From positions 34,189,501-34,253,500 of the forward strand of contig NC_079878.1 of NCBI RefSeq assembly GCF_029227915.1: 64,000 nucleotides of DNA. The letters are read 5' to 3'. Source of the stretch: Hydractinia symbiolongicarpus. Lineage: Eukaryota > Cnidaria > Hydrozoa > Anthoathecata > Hydractiniidae. The notes beneath the pieces were generated by a model, which saw only the letters and a program-made list of their open reading frames with translations, was not told the origin of the DNA and searched no databases. This document shows, piece by piece, positions 48,305-61,600 of this stretch. A program made the translations under genes and the position numbers. The stretch's first letter is position 1; every line of letters starts with the position of its first letter.

Positions 48305-51286
48305 AAGTCCCACAGTCAATCGTTTCATTGTTAAAGGCGATGCAACCTAGTAATATCAGAAAAATATCGCTAAGTACATGTTGGTACGAATATGTGACCC
48401 AACTGTTGTAACTCAAATGGACTGACAACGTTAAAAAGCCTATGAAATGCAGGTTTTGAAACTGTCGCTATTTCTTCAGCGCGCGATAACGGCTAGGATG
48501 GGTCCGACACTAAAAAATGACTAATTAACCTAAATTTTTAAATGAAGTGCTACCACAGCGCCCAGTGTATTTACAGAGTTCCGGCAATCACGACAAATTA
48601 AGAAGAATGTTATTTCTTGGAATCCAATTGTCTCATTTATCACATTTATCAGTTCACAGTCCAAAGTTAGTTCAATTAAGTCCCACAGTCAATCGTTTCA
48701 TTGTTAAAACCGATGCAATCTAGTACTATCAAAAAATATCGATAAATACATGTTGGTACGAGTATGTGACCCAACCGTTGTAACTCAAACGGACTGACAC
48801 CGTTAGAAAGTCAATGAAATGCAGTTTTTGAAACTGTTGCCATTTCTTCAGCGCGCGATAAGGGCTAGGATTGGTCCCACAGTAAAAAATGACTTATTAA
48901 TCTAAGTTTTTAAATGAAGCGCTACCACAGCGCCCAGTGTAATTGCTGAGTTCCGGCAATCATGTCAAATTAAGAAGAATGTTATTTCTTCGAGTCCAAT
49001 TGCCTCCTTTACCACATTTATCAGGTCACAGTCCAAAGTTTGTTCAATTAAGTCCCACAGTCAATCGTTTCATAGTTAAAAGCGATGCAACCTAGTAATA
49101 TCAGAAAAATATCGCTTAATACATGTTGGTACGAATATGTGACACAACTGTTGTAACTGAAACGGACTGACACCGTTAGAAAGTCAATGAAATGTAGTTT
49201 TTGAAACTGTCGCTATTTCTTCAGCGCCCGATAACGGATAGGATTGGTCCCACAGTAAAGAATGACTTATTTTTCTAAATTGTTATTTGAAGCGCTACCA
49301 CAGCGCCCAGTGTAATCGCTGAGATCCGGCAATCTCGTCAAATTAAGAAGAATGTTATTTCTTGGAGTCCTATTGTCCCATTTATCACATTTATCAGGTC
49401 ACAGTCCAAAGTTAGTTCAATTAAGTCCCACAGTCAATCGTTTCATTGTTAAAGGCGATGCAACCTAGTAATATCAGAAAAATATCGCTAAATACATGTT
49501 GGTACGAATACGTGACCCAACTGTTGTAACTCAAACGGAATGAAGCCGTAACAAAGTCAATGAAATATAGTTTTTGAAACTATGGCTATTTGTTCAGCTC
49601 ACGATTACGGAGAGGATTCGTCCCACATTAATGAAACGACTTATTTATCTAAATTTTTAGATGAAGCACTACCACAGCGCTCAGTGTAATCGCTGTGTTC
49701 CGGCATTCACGTCAAACTAAGAAGAATGTTATTTCTTGGAGTCCAATTGTCTCCTTTACCACATTTATCAGGTCAGAGTCCAAAGTTTGTTCAGTTAAGT
49801 CCCACAGTCAATCGTTTCATAGTTAAAAGCGATGCAACCTAGTAATATCAGAAAAATATCGCTTAATACATGTTGGTACGAATATGTGACACAACTATTG
49901 TAACTGAAACGGACTGACACCGTTAGAAAGTCAATGAAATGTAGTTTTTGAAACTGTCGCTATTTCTTAAGCGCCCGATAACGGATAGGATTGGTCCCAC
50001 AGTAAAAAATGACTTGGTTTTCTAAATTGTTAATTAAAGCGCTACCACAGCGCCCAGTGTAATCGCTGAGTTCCGGCAATCTCGTCAAATTAAGAAGAAT
50101 GTTATTTCTTGGAGTCCAATTGTCTTATTTATCACATTTATCAGGTCACAGTCGAAAGTTAGTTCAGTTAAGTCCCACAGTCAATCGCTTCAATGTCAAA
50201 AGCGATGCAACCTAGAAATATCAAAAAATATCGCTAAATACATGTTGGTACGAATATGTGACCCAACCGTTGTAACTCAAACGGACTGACACCGTTAGAA
50301 AGTCAATGAAATGCAGTTCTTGAGACTGTCTCTATTTTTTCAGCACACGATGACGGCTAGGATTGGTCCCACAGTAAAAAATGACTTATTAATCTAAATT
50401 TTTAAATGAAGCGCTACCACAGCGGCCAGTGTAATCGCTGAGTTTCGGCAATCATGTCAAATTAAGAAGAATGTTATTTCTTGGAGTCCAATTGTCTCCT
50501 TTACCACAAATATCAGGTCACAGTCCAAAGTTTGTTCAATTAAGTCCCACAGTCAATCGTTTCATAGTTAAAAGAGATGCAACCTAGTACTATCAGAAAA
50601 ATATTGCTTAATACATGTTGGTACGAATATGTGACACAAATGTTGTAACTGAAACGAACTGACACCGTTAGAAAGTCAATGAAATGTAGTTTTTGAAACT
50701 GTCGCTATTTCTTCAGCGCCCGATAACGGATAGGATTGGTCCCACAGTAAAGAATGACTTATTTTCCTAAATTGTTAAATGAAGCGCTACCAATGCGCCC
50801 AGTGTAATCGCCGAGTTCCGGCAATCACATCAAATTAAGAAGAATGTTATTTCTTGGAGTCCAATTGTCTTATTTATCACATTTATCAGGTCACAGTCCA
50901 AAGTTACTTCAATTAAGTCCCACGGTCAATCGTTTCATTGTTAAAAGCGATGCAACCTAGTACTATAAAAAAATATCGCTAAATACATGTTTTTACGGGT
51001 ATGTGACCCAACCGTTGTAACTCAAACGGACTGACACCGTTAGAAAGTCAATGAAATGCAGTTTTTGAAACTGTCGCTATTTCTTCAGCGCGCGATAAAG
51101 GCTAGGATTGGTCCCACAGTAAAAAATGTCTTATTAATCTAAGTTTTTAAATGAAGCGCTAACACAGCGCCCAGTGTAATTGCTGAGTGCCGGCAATCAT
51201 GTCAAATTAAGAAGAATGTTATTTCTTGGAGTCCAATTGTCTCCTTTATCACATTTATCAGGTCACAGTCCAGAGTTTGTTCAATT

Positions 51287-51659
51287 AAGTCCCACAGTCA
51301 ATCGTTTCACTGTTAAAAGCGATGCAACCTAGTAATATCAGAAAAATATGGCTAAATACATGTTGGTACGAATATGTGACCCAACTGTTGTAACTCAAAC
51401 GGACTGACACCGTTAGAAAGTCAATGAAATGTAGTTTTTGAAACTGTCGCTACTTCTTCAGCAGCCGATAACGGATAGGATTGGACCAACAGTAAAAAAT
51501 GAATTTTTAATCTAAGTTTTTAAATGAAGCGCTACCACAGCGCCCAGTGTAATTGCTGAGTTCCGGCAATCATGTCAAATTAAGAAGAATGTTATTTCTT
51601 GGAGTCCAATTGTCTCCTTTATCAGATTTATCAGGTCACAGTCCAAAGTTTGTTCAATT
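51287..51659 (+). repeat. Duplicated monomer with CAGCAGCCGATAACGG, copy 1
   Basis: A 373-bp monomer with the rare CTTCAGCAGCCGATAACGG and GGATTGGACCAACAG. It is repeated immediately downstream. Confidence 0.85.
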
Positions 51660-52032
51660 AAGTCCCACAGTCAATCGTTTCACTGTTAAAAGCGATGCAA
51701 CCTAGTAATATCAGAAAAAAATCGCTAAATACATGTTGGTACGAATATGTGACCCAACTGTTGTAACTCAAACGGACTGACACCGTTAGAAAGTCAATGA
51801 AATGTAGTTTTTGAAACTGTCGCTACTTCTTCAGCAGCCGATAACGGATAGGATTGGACCAACAGTAAAAAATGAATTATTAATCTAAGTTTTTAAATGA
51901 AGCGCTACCACAGCGCCCAGTGTAATTGCTGAGTTCCGGCAATCATGTCAAATTAAGAAGAATGTTATTTCTTGGAGTCCAATTGTCTCCTTTATCAAAT
52001 TTATCAGGTCACAGTCCAAAGTTTGTTCAATT
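51660..52032 (+). repeat. Duplicated monomer with CAGCAGCCGATAACGG, copy 2
   Basis: A tandem copy of 51287-51659 with few changes (AAAAAAATCGC against AAAAATATGGC; GAATTATTAATC against GAATTTTTAATC). Confidence 0.85.
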
Positions 52033-52245
52033 AAGTCCCACAGTCAATCGTTTCACTGTTAAAAGCGATGCAACCTAGTAATATCAGAAAAAAATCGCTA
52101 AATACATGTTGGTACGAATATGTGACCCAACTGTTGTAACTGAAATGGACTGACAGCGTTAGAAAGTCAATGAAATGCAGTTTTTGAAACTGTCGCTATT
52201 TCTTCAGCGCGCGATAAGGGCTAGGATTGGTCCCACAGTAAAAAA

Positions 52246-52266
52246 TGACTTATTATTTAATCGCTG
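52246..52266 (+). repeat. Deletion junction removing about 38 bp of a monomer
   Basis: GACTTATTA runs directly into TTTAATCGCTGAG, so about 40 bp covering GAAGCGCTACCACAGCGCCC is missing. The monomer from 52033 to 52367 is 335 bp and not 373. The lost part contains the GCGCT...AGCGC hairpin. Confidence 0.85.
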
Positions 52267-53509
52267 AGTTTCGGCAATCATGTCAAATTAAGAAGAATGT
52301 TATTTCTTGGAGTCCAATTGTCTCCATTACCAAATTTATCAGGTCACAGTTCAAAGTTTGTTCAATTAAGTCCCACTGGCAACCGTTTCATTGTTAAAAG
52401 CGATGCAACCTAGTACTCCAAAAAAATATCGCTAAATACATGTTGGTACGGGTATGTGACCCAACCGTTGTAACTCAAACGGACTGACATCGTTAGAAAG
52501 TCAATGAAATGCAGCTTTTGAAACTGTCGCTATTTCTTCAGTGCGCGATAACGGCTAGGATTGGTCCCACAGTAAAAAATGACTTATTTATCTAATTTTT
52601 TAGATGAAGCACTACCACAGCGCCCAGTGTAATCGCTGAGTTCCGGCAATCACGTCAAACTAAGAAGAATGTTATTTCTTGGAGTCCAACTGTCTCATTT
52701 ATCACATTTATCAGATCACAGTCGAAAGTTAGTTTAGCTAAGTCCCACATTCAATCGCTTCAATGTTAAAAGCGATGCAACCTAGTAATATCAAAAAATA
52801 TCGCTAAATACATGTTGGTACGAATATGTGACCCAACTGTTGTAACTCAAACGGACTGACACCGTTAGAAAGTCAATGAAATGCTGTTCTTGAGACTGTC
52901 GCTATTTCTTCGGTGCGCGATAACGACTAGGATTGGTCCCACAGTAAAAAATGTCTTATTAATCTAAATTTTTAAATGAAGCGCTACCAAAGCGCCCAGT
53001 GTAATCGCTGAGTTCCGGCAATCAAGTCAAATGAAGAAGAATGTTATTTCTTGGAGTCCAATTCTCTTTTTTATCACATTTATCACGTCACAGTCCAAAG
53101 TTTGTTCAATTAAGTCCCACAGTCAATCGTTTCATAGTTAAAAGCGATGCAACCTAGTAATATCACAAAAATATCGCTAAATACATGTTGGTACGAATAT
53201 GTGACCCAAGTGTTGTAACTGAAATGGACGGACACCGTTAGAAAGTCAATGAAATTTAGTTTTTAAAACTGTCGCTATTTCTTCAGCGCCCGATAACGGA
53301 TAGGATTGGTCCCACAGTAAAGAATGACTGATTTTCCTAAATTGTTAAATGAAGCGCTACCACAGCGCCCAGTGTAATCGCCGAGTGCCGGCAATCACGT
53401 CAAATTAAGAAGAATGTTATTTCTTTGAGTCCAATTGTCTCATTTATCACATTTATCAGGTCACAGTCCAACGTTTGTTCAATTAAGTCCCACAGTCAAT
53501 CGTTTCATA

Positions 53510-55320
53510 GTTAAAAGAGATGCAACCTAGTAATATCAGAAAAATATCGCCTAATACATGTTGGTACGAATATGTGACAAAACTGTTGTAACTGAAACAG
53601 ACTGACACCGTTAGAAATTCAATAAAATGTAGTTTTTGAAACTGTCGCTATTTCTTCAGCGCCCGATAACGGATAGGATTGGTCCCGCAGTAAAGAATGA
53701 CTTATTTTTCTAAATTGTTGGATGAAGCGCTACCACAGCGCCCAGTGTAATTGCTGAGTTCCGGCAATCATGTCAAATTAAGAAGAATGTTATTTCCTGG
53801 AGTCCAATTGTCTCCTTTATCACATTTATCAGGTCACAGTCCAAAGTTTGTTCAGTTAAGTCCCACAGTCAATCGTTTCATTGTTAATAGCGATGCCACC
53901 TAGTAATATGAGAAAATTATAGCTAAATTCATGTTGGTACGAATATGTGACCCAGCTGTTGTAACTGAAATGGACTGACACCGTTAGAAAGTCAATGAAA
54001 TTTAGTTATTGAAACTGTCGCTATTTCTTCAGCGTCCGATAACGGATAGTATTGGTCCCACAGTAAAGAATGACTTATTTTTCTAAATTGTTAAATGAAG
54101 CGCTACCACAGCACCCAGTGTAATCGCTGAGTTCCGGCAATCACGTCAAATTAAGACGAATGTTATTTCTTGGAATCCAATTGTCTCAATTATCACATTT
54201 ATCAGGTCACAGTCCAAAGTTAGTTCCATTAAGTCCCACAGTCAATCGTTTCATTGTTAAAACCGATGCAACCTTATCAAAAAAATATCGCTAAATACAT
54301 GTTGGTACGAATATGTGACCCAACTGTTGTAACTCAAATGGACTGACAACGTTAAAAAGTCTATGAAATGCAGGTTTTGAAACTGTCGCTATTTCTTCAG
54401 CGCGCGATAACGGCTAGGATGGGTCCGACAGTAAAAGATGACTAATTAATCTAAATTTTTAAATGAAGTGCTACCACAGCGCCCAGTGTAATAACCGAGT
54501 TCCGGCAATCACGACAAATTAAGAAGAATGTTATTTCTTGGAATCCAATTGTGTCATTTATCACATTTATCAAGTCACAGTCCAAAGTTATTTCAATTAA
54601 GTCCCACAGTCAATCGTTTCATTGTTAAAACCGATGCAATCTAGTACTATCAAAAAATATCGTTAAATACATGTTGGTACGAGTATGTGACCCAACCGTT
54701 GTAACTCAAACGGACTGACACCGTTAGAAAGTCAATGAAATGCAGTTTTTGAAACTGTCGCCATTTCTTCAGCGCGCAATAAGGGCTAAGATTGGTCCCA
54801 CAGTAAAAAATGACTTATTAATCTAAGTTTTTAAATGAAGCGCTACCACAGCACCCAGTGTAATCGCTGAGTTGCGGCAATCACGTCAAATTAAGACGAA
54901 TGTTATTTCTTGGAATCCAATTGTCTCAATTATCACATTTATCAGGTCACAGTCCAAAGTTAGTTCCATTAAGTCCCACAGTCAATCGTTTCATTGTTAA
55001 AACCGATGCAACCTTATCAAAAAAATATCGCTAAATACATGTTTGTACGAATATGTGACCCAACTTTTGTAACTCAAATGGACTGACAACGTTAAAAAGT
55101 CTATGAAATGCAGGTTTTGAAACTGTCGCTATTTCTTCAGCGCCCGATAACGGATAGGATTGGTCCCACAGTAAAGAATGACTTATTTTCCTAAATTGTT
55201 AAATGAAGCGCTACCACAGCGCCCAGTGTAATCGCCGAGTTCCGGCAATCACGTCAAATTAAGAAGAATGTTATTTCTTGGAGTCCAATTGTCTCATTTA
55301 TCACATTTATCAGGTCACAG
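53510..55320 (+). repeat. Dispersed duplicated block of about 1.8 kb, copy 1
   Basis: This matches 56851-58661 at a constant offset of 3,341 bp (GCCTAATACA near 53549 and 56890; ACCTTATCAA at 54271 and 57612; CGCCCGATAACGG at 55141 and 58482). It contains an internal dimer repeat of 740 bp (TTAAGACGAA at 54151 and 54891), marked by the 7-bp-shortened GCAACCTTATCAAAAAAATA. Confidence 0.8.
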
Positions 55321-56060
55321 TCCAAAGTTAGTTCAACTAAATCCCACAGTCAATCGTTTCATTTCTAAAAGCGATGCAACTTAGTACTATAAAAAATATC
55401 GCTAAATACATGTTGGTATGAGTATGTGACCCAACCGTTGTAACTCAAACGGACTGACACCGTTAGAAAGTCAATGAAATGCAGTTTTTGAAACTGTCGC
55501 CATTTCTTCAGCGCGCGATGAGGGCCAGGATTGGTCCCACAGTAAAAAATGACTTATTAATCTATGTTTTTAAACGAAGTGCTACCACAGCGCCCAGTGT
55601 AATTGCTGAGTTCCGGCAATCATGTCAAATTAAGAAGAATGTTATTTCTTGGAGTCCAATTGTCTCCATTACCACATTTATCAGGTCACAGTTCAAAGTT
55701 TGTTCAATTAAGTCCCACAGTCAATCGTTTCATAGTTAAAAGAGATGCAACCTAGTAATATCAGAAAAATATCGCCTAATACACGTTGGTACGAATATGT
55801 GACACAACTGTTGTAACTGAAACAGATTGACACCGTTAGAAATTCAATGAAATTTAGTTTTTTAAACTGTCGCTATTTCTTCAGCGCCCGATAACGGATA
55901 GGATTGGTCCCACAGTAAAGAATGATTTATTTTTCTAAATTGTTAAATGAAGCGCTACCACAGCGCCCAATGTAATCGCCGAGTTCCGGCAATCACGTCA
56001 AATTAAGAAGAATGTTATTTCTTGGAGTCCAATTGCTCATTTATCACATTTATCAGGTCA
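55321..56060 (+). repeat. Two-monomer repeat, copy 1 (743-bp period)
   Basis: It carries the markers CAACTAAATCCC, TTTCATTTCTAAAAGCG, GGTATGAGTATGTG and GATGAGGGCCAGG, all found again 743 bp downstream. An 86-codon open frame at 55479-55739 is satellite sequence read through and is not a gene. Confidence 0.85.
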
Positions 56061-56850
56061 CAGTCCAAAGTTAGTTCAACTAAATCCCACAGTCAATCGT
56101 TTCATTTCTAAAAGCGATGCAACCTAGTACTATAAAAAATATCGCTAAATACATGTTGGTATGAGTATGTGACCCAACCGTTGTAACTCAAACGGACTGA
56201 CACCGTTAGAAAGTCAATGAAATGCAGTTTTTGAAACTGTCGCCATTTCTTCAGCGCGCGATGAGGGCCAGGATTGGTCCCACAGTAAAAAATGACTTAT
56301 TAATCTATGTTTTTAAACGAAGTGCTACCACAGCGCCCAGTGTAATTGCTGAGTTCCGGCAATCATGTCAAATTAAGAAGAATGTTATTTCTTGGAGTCC
56401 AATTGTCTCCATTACCACATTCATCAGGTCACAGTTCAAAGTTTGTTCAATTAAGTCCCACAGTCAATCGTTTCATAGTTAAAAGAGATGCAACCTAGTT
56501 ATATAAGAAAAATGTCGCTTAATACATGTTGGTACGAATATGTGACACAACTGTTGTAACTGAAACGGACTGACACCGTTAGAAAGTCAATGAAAGGTAG
56601 TTTTTGAAACTGTCGCTATTTCTTCAGCGCCCGATAACGGATAGGATTGGTCCCACAGTACAGAATGACTTATTAATCTAAATTTTTAAATGAAGCGCTA
56701 CCGCAGCGCCCAGTGTAATCGCTGAGTTTCGGCGATCATGTCAAATTAAGAAGAATGTTATTTCTTGGAGTTTAATTGTCTCCTTTACCACATTTATCAG
56801 GTCACAGTCCAAAGTTTGTTCAATTAAGTCCCACAGTCAATCGTTTCATA
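56061..56850 (+). repeat. Two-monomer repeat, copy 2 (743-bp period)
   Basis: Tandem partner of 55321-56060, including an identical 86-codon open frame at 56222. Similarity to copy 1 drops near 56500 (CTAGTTATATAAGAAAAATGTCG). It separates the two copies of the 1.8-kb block. Confidence 0.8.
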
Positions 56851-58661
56851 GTTAAAAGAGATGCAACCTAGTAATATCAGAAAAATATCGCCTAATACAC
56901 GTTGGTACGAATATGTGACACAACTGTTGTAACTGAAACAGACTGACACTGTTAGAAAGTCAATAAAATGTAGTTTTTGAAACTGTCGCTATTTCTTCAG
57001 CGCCCGATAACGGATAGGATTGGTCCCGCAGTAAAGAATGACTTATTTTTCTAAATTGTTGGATGAAGCGCTACCACAGCGCCCAGTGTAATTGCTGAGT
57101 TCCGGCAATCATGTCAAATTAAGAAGAATGTTATTTCCTGGAGTCCAATTGTCTTCTTTATCACATTTATCAGGTCACAGTCCAAAGTTTGTTCAGTTAA
57201 GTCCCACAGTCAATCGTTTCACTGTTAAAAGCGATGCCACCTAGTAATATGTGAAAATTATAGCTAAATTCATGTTGGTACGAATATGTGACCCAACTGT
57301 TGTAACTGAAATGGACTGACACCGTTAGAAAGTCAATGAAATTTAGTTTTTGAAACTGTCGCTATTTCTTCAGCGTCCGATAACGGATAGTATTGGTCCC
57401 ACAGTAAAGAATGACTTATTTTTCTAAATTGTTAAATGAAGCGCTACCACAGCGCCCAGTGTAATCGCTGAGTTCCGGCAATCACGTCAAATTAAGACGA
57501 ATGTTATTTCTTGGAATCCAATTGTCTCAATTATCACATTTATCAGGTCACAGTCCAAAGTTAGTTCCATTAAGTCCCACAGTCAATCGTTTCATTGTTA
57601 AAACCGATGCAACCTTATCAAAAAAATATCGCTAAATACATGTTGGTACGAATATGTGACCCAACTGTTGTAACTCAAATGGACTGACAACGTTAAAAAG
57701 TCTATGAAATGCAGGTTTTGAAACTGTCGCTATTTCTTCAGCGCGCGATAACGGCTAGGATGGGTCCGACAGTAAAGAATGACTAATTAATCTAAATTTT
57801 TAAATGAAGTGCTACCACAGCGCCCAGTGTAATAACCGAGTTCCGGCAATCACGATAAATTAAGAAGAATGTAATTTCTTGGAAACCAATTGTGTCATTT
57901 ATCACATTTATCAAGTCACAGTCCAAAGTTATTTCAATTAAGTCCCACAGTCAATCGTTTCATTGTTAAAACCGATGCAATCTAGTACTATCAAAAAATA
58001 TCGTTAAATACATGTTGGTACGAGTATGTGACCCAACCGTTGTAACTCAAACGGACTGACACCGTTAGAAAGTCAATGAAATGCAGTTTTTGAAACTGTC
58101 GCCATTTCTTCAGCGCGCGATAAGGGCTAAGATTGGTCCCACAGTAAAAAATGACTTATTAATCTAAGTTTTTAAATGAAGCGCTACCACAGCACCCAGT
58201 GTAATCGCTGAGTTCCGGCAATCACGTCAAATTAAGACGAATGTTATTTCTTGGAATCCAATTGTCTCAATTTTCACATTTATCAGGTCACAGTCCAAAG
58301 TTAGTTCCATTAAGTCCCACAGTCAATCGTTTCATTGTTAAAACCGATGCAACCTTATCAAAAAAATATCGCTAAATACATGTTGGTACGAATATGTGAC
58401 CCAACTGTTGTAACTCAAATGGACTGACAACGTTAAAAAGTCTATGAAATGCAGGTTTTGAAACTGTCGCTATTTCTTCAGCGCCCGATAACGGATAAGA
58501 TTGGTCCCACAGTAAAGAATAACTTGTTTTTCTAAATTGTTAAATGGAGCGCTACCACAGCGCCCAGTGTAATCGCCGAGTTCCGGCAATCACGTCAAAT
58601 TAAGAAGAATGTTATTTCTTGGAGTCCAATTGTCTCATTTATCACATTTATCAGGTCACAG
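56851..58661 (+). repeat. Dispersed duplicated block of about 1.8 kb, copy 2
   Basis: Partner of 53510-55320 at an offset of 3,341 bp, with scattered substitutions such as ACACGTTGG against ACATGTTGG. The internal 740-bp dimer repeat is kept. It is not adjacent to copy 1, so it arose by duplication of a longer segment or by exchange between arrays. Confidence 0.8.
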
Positions 58662-61600
58662 TCCAAAGTTTGTTCAATTAAGTCCCACAGTCAATCGTTT
58701 CATAGTTAAAAGCGATGCAACCTAGTAATATCAGAAAAATATCGCTAAATACATGTTGGTACGAATATGTGACCCAACTGTTGTAACTGAAATGGACTGA
58801 CACCGTTAGAAATTCAATGAAATTTAGTTTTTTAAACTGTCGCTATTTCTTCAGCGCCCGATAACGGATAGGATTGGTCCCACAGTAAAGAATGATTTAT
58901 TTTTCTAAATTGTTAAATGAAGCGCTACCACAGCGCCCAGTGTAATCGCCGAGTTCCGGCAATCACGTCAAATTAAGAAGAATGTTATTTCTTGGAGTCC
59001 AATTGTCTCATTTATCACATTTATCAGGTCACAGTCCAAAGTTTGTTCAATTAAGTCCCACAGTCAATCGTTTCATAGTTAAAAGCGATGCAACCTAGTA
59101 ATATCAGAAAAATATCGCTAAATACATGTTGGTACGAATATGTGACCCAACTGTTGTAACTGAAACTGACTGACACCGTTGGAAAGTCAATAAAAAATAT
59201 AGTTTTTGAAACTGTCGCTACTTCTTCAGCGGCCGATAACGGATAGGATTGGTCCCACATTAAAAAATGGATTATTAATCCAAGTTTTTAAATGAAGCGC
59301 TACCACAGCGCCCAGTGTAATCGCTGAGTTCCGGCAATCATGTCAAATTAAGAAGAATGTTATTTCTTGGAGTCCGATTTTCTCATTTATCACATTATCA
59401 GGTCACATTCCAAAGTTTGTTCAATTAAGTCCCACAGTCAATCGTTTCACTGTTAAAAGCGATGCAACCTAGTAATATGATAAAAATATCGCTACATGCA
59501 AGTTGGTACGAATATGTGACCCAACTGTTGTAACTCAAACGGACTGACACCGTTAGAAAGTCAATGAAATGTAGTTTTTGAAACTGTCGCTATTTCTTCG
59601 GCGCCCGATAACGGATAGGATTGGTCCCACAGTAAAGAATGACTTATTTTTCTAAATTGTTAATTAAAGCGCTACCACAGCGCCCAGTGTAATCGCTGAG
59701 TTCCGGCAATCTAGTCAAATTAAGAAGAATGTTATTTCTTGGAGTCCAATTGTCTCATTTATCACATTTATCAGGTCACAGTCGAAAGTTAGTTCAGTTA
59801 AGTCCCACAGTCAATCGCTTCAATGTCACAAGCGATGCAACCTAGAAATATCAAAAAATATCGCTAAGTACATGTTGGTACGAATATGTGACCCAACCGT
59901 TGTAAGTCAAACGGACTGACACCGTTAGAAAGTCAATGAAATGCAGTTCTTGAGAGTGTCTCTATTTTTTCAGCACAAGATAACGGCTAGGATTGGTCCC
60001 ACAGTAAAAAATGACTTATTAATCTAAATATTTAAATGAAGCGCTAACAGCGCCCAGTGTAAACGCTGAGTTTCGGTAATCATGTCAAATTAAGAAGAAT
60101 GTTATTTCTTGGAGTCCAATTGTCTCCTTTACCACAAATATCAGGTCACAGTCCAAAGTTTGTTCAATTAAGTCCCACAGTCAATCGTTTCATAGTTAAA
60201 AGAGATGCAACCTAGTACTATCAGAAAAATATCGCTTAATACATGTTGGTACGAATATGTGACACAAATGTTGTAACTGAAACGGACTGACACCGTTAGA
60301 AAGTCAATGAAATGTAGTTTTTGGAACTGTTGCTATTTCTTCAGCACCCGATAACGGATAGGATTGGTCCCACAGTAAAGAATGACTTATTTTCCTAAAT
60401 TGTTAAATGAAGCGCTACCAATGCGCCCAGTGTAATCGCCGAGTTCCGGCAGTCACATCAAATTAAGAAGAATGTTATTTCTTGGAGTCCAATTGTCTTA
60501 TTTATCACATTTATCAGGTCACAGTCCAAAGTTAGTTCAATTAAGTCCCACGGTCAATCGTTTCATTGTTAAAAGCGATGCAACCTAGTACTATAAAAAA
60601 ACATCGCTAAATACATGTTTGTACGGGTATGTGAACCAACCGTTTTAACTCAAACGGACTGACACCGTTAGAAAGTCAATGAAATGCAGTTTTTGAAACT
60701 GTCGCTATTTCTTCAGCGCGCGATAAAGGCTAGGATTGGTCCCACAGTAAAAAATGACTTATTAATCTAAGTTTTTAAATGAAGCGCTATCACAGCGCCC
60801 AGTGTAATTGCTGAGTTCCGGCAATCATGTCAAATTAAGAAGAATGTTATTTCTTGGAGTCCAATTGTCTCCTTTATCAGATTTATCAGGTCACAGTCCA
60901 AAGTTTGTTCAATTAAGTCCCACAGTCAATCGTTTTACTGTTAAAAGCGATGCAACCTAGTAATATCAGAAAAAAATCGCTAAATACATGTTGGTACGAA
61001 TATGTGACCCAACTGTTGTAACTGAAACGGACTGACACCGTTAGAAAGTCAATGAAATGCAGTGTTTGAAACTGTCGCTATTTCTTCAGCGCACGATAAC
61101 GGCTAGGATTGGTCCCACAGTGAAAAATGACTTATTTATCTAAATTTTTAGATGAAGCACTACCACAGCGCCCAATGTAATCGCTGAGTTACGGGAATCA
61201 CGTCAAACTAAGAAGAATGTTATTTCTTGGAGTCCAACTGTCTCATTTATCACATTTATCAGATCACAGTCGAAAGTTAGTTTAGCTAAGTCCCACAGTC
61301 AATCGCTTCAATGGTAAAAGCGATGCAACCTAGTAATATAAGAAAAATATCGCTTAATACATGTTGGTACGAATATGTGACACAACTGTTGTAACTGAAA
61401 CGGACTGACACCGTTAGAAAGTCAATGAAAGGTAGTTTTTGAAACTGTCGCTATTTCTTCAGCGCCCGATAACGGATAGGATTGGTCCCGCAGTAAAGAA
61501 TGACTTATTTTTCTAAATTGTTGGATGAAGCGCTACCACAGCGCCCAGTGTAATCGCCGAGTTCCGGCAATCACATCAAATTAAAAAGAATGTTATTTCT

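Larger units (their letters stand above)
43213..49370 (+). repeat. Rearranged mosaic third version of the 23-monomer block
   Basis: Long stretches match the two 8,574-bp copies, but at changing offsets: 7,826 bp at about 44530-46380, 8,199 bp at about 46760-47480, and about 8,572 bp near 48400-48980 relative to copy 2. The offset steps are whole monomers. An extra monomer lies at about 46390-46762 and another at 47932-48304. About three monomers are missing after 48990, where TTCTTCGAGTCCAATTG is joined to a different continuation (CCTCCTTTACCAC). The start (43213-44520) resembles 39300-40430. Divergence from copy 2 is visibly higher than between copies 1 and 2. Confidence 0.8.
49371..53509 (+). 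repeat. Satellite subarray with mixed monomers
   Basis: About 11 monomers of mixed types. Near 49500-49760 lies a diverged monomer (ACGTGACCCAACTG, CCGTAACAAAGTC, CTATGGCTATTTGTTCAGC, GGATTCGTCCCACATTAA) related to those at 32740 and 41310. Monomers near 53030-53500 resemble 18830-19280 and 21010-21440 (TTATCACGTCACAG, ATATCACAAAAATATCG), so related monomers are found over 30 kb apart. No gene is seen. Confidence 0.9.

Noticed and set aside
55479-56482. Two identical 86-codon open frames, 743 bp apart
   Set aside because: Identical because the two monomers are a tandem duplicate; they resemble no protein I recognise, and related monomers carry stops in this frame.
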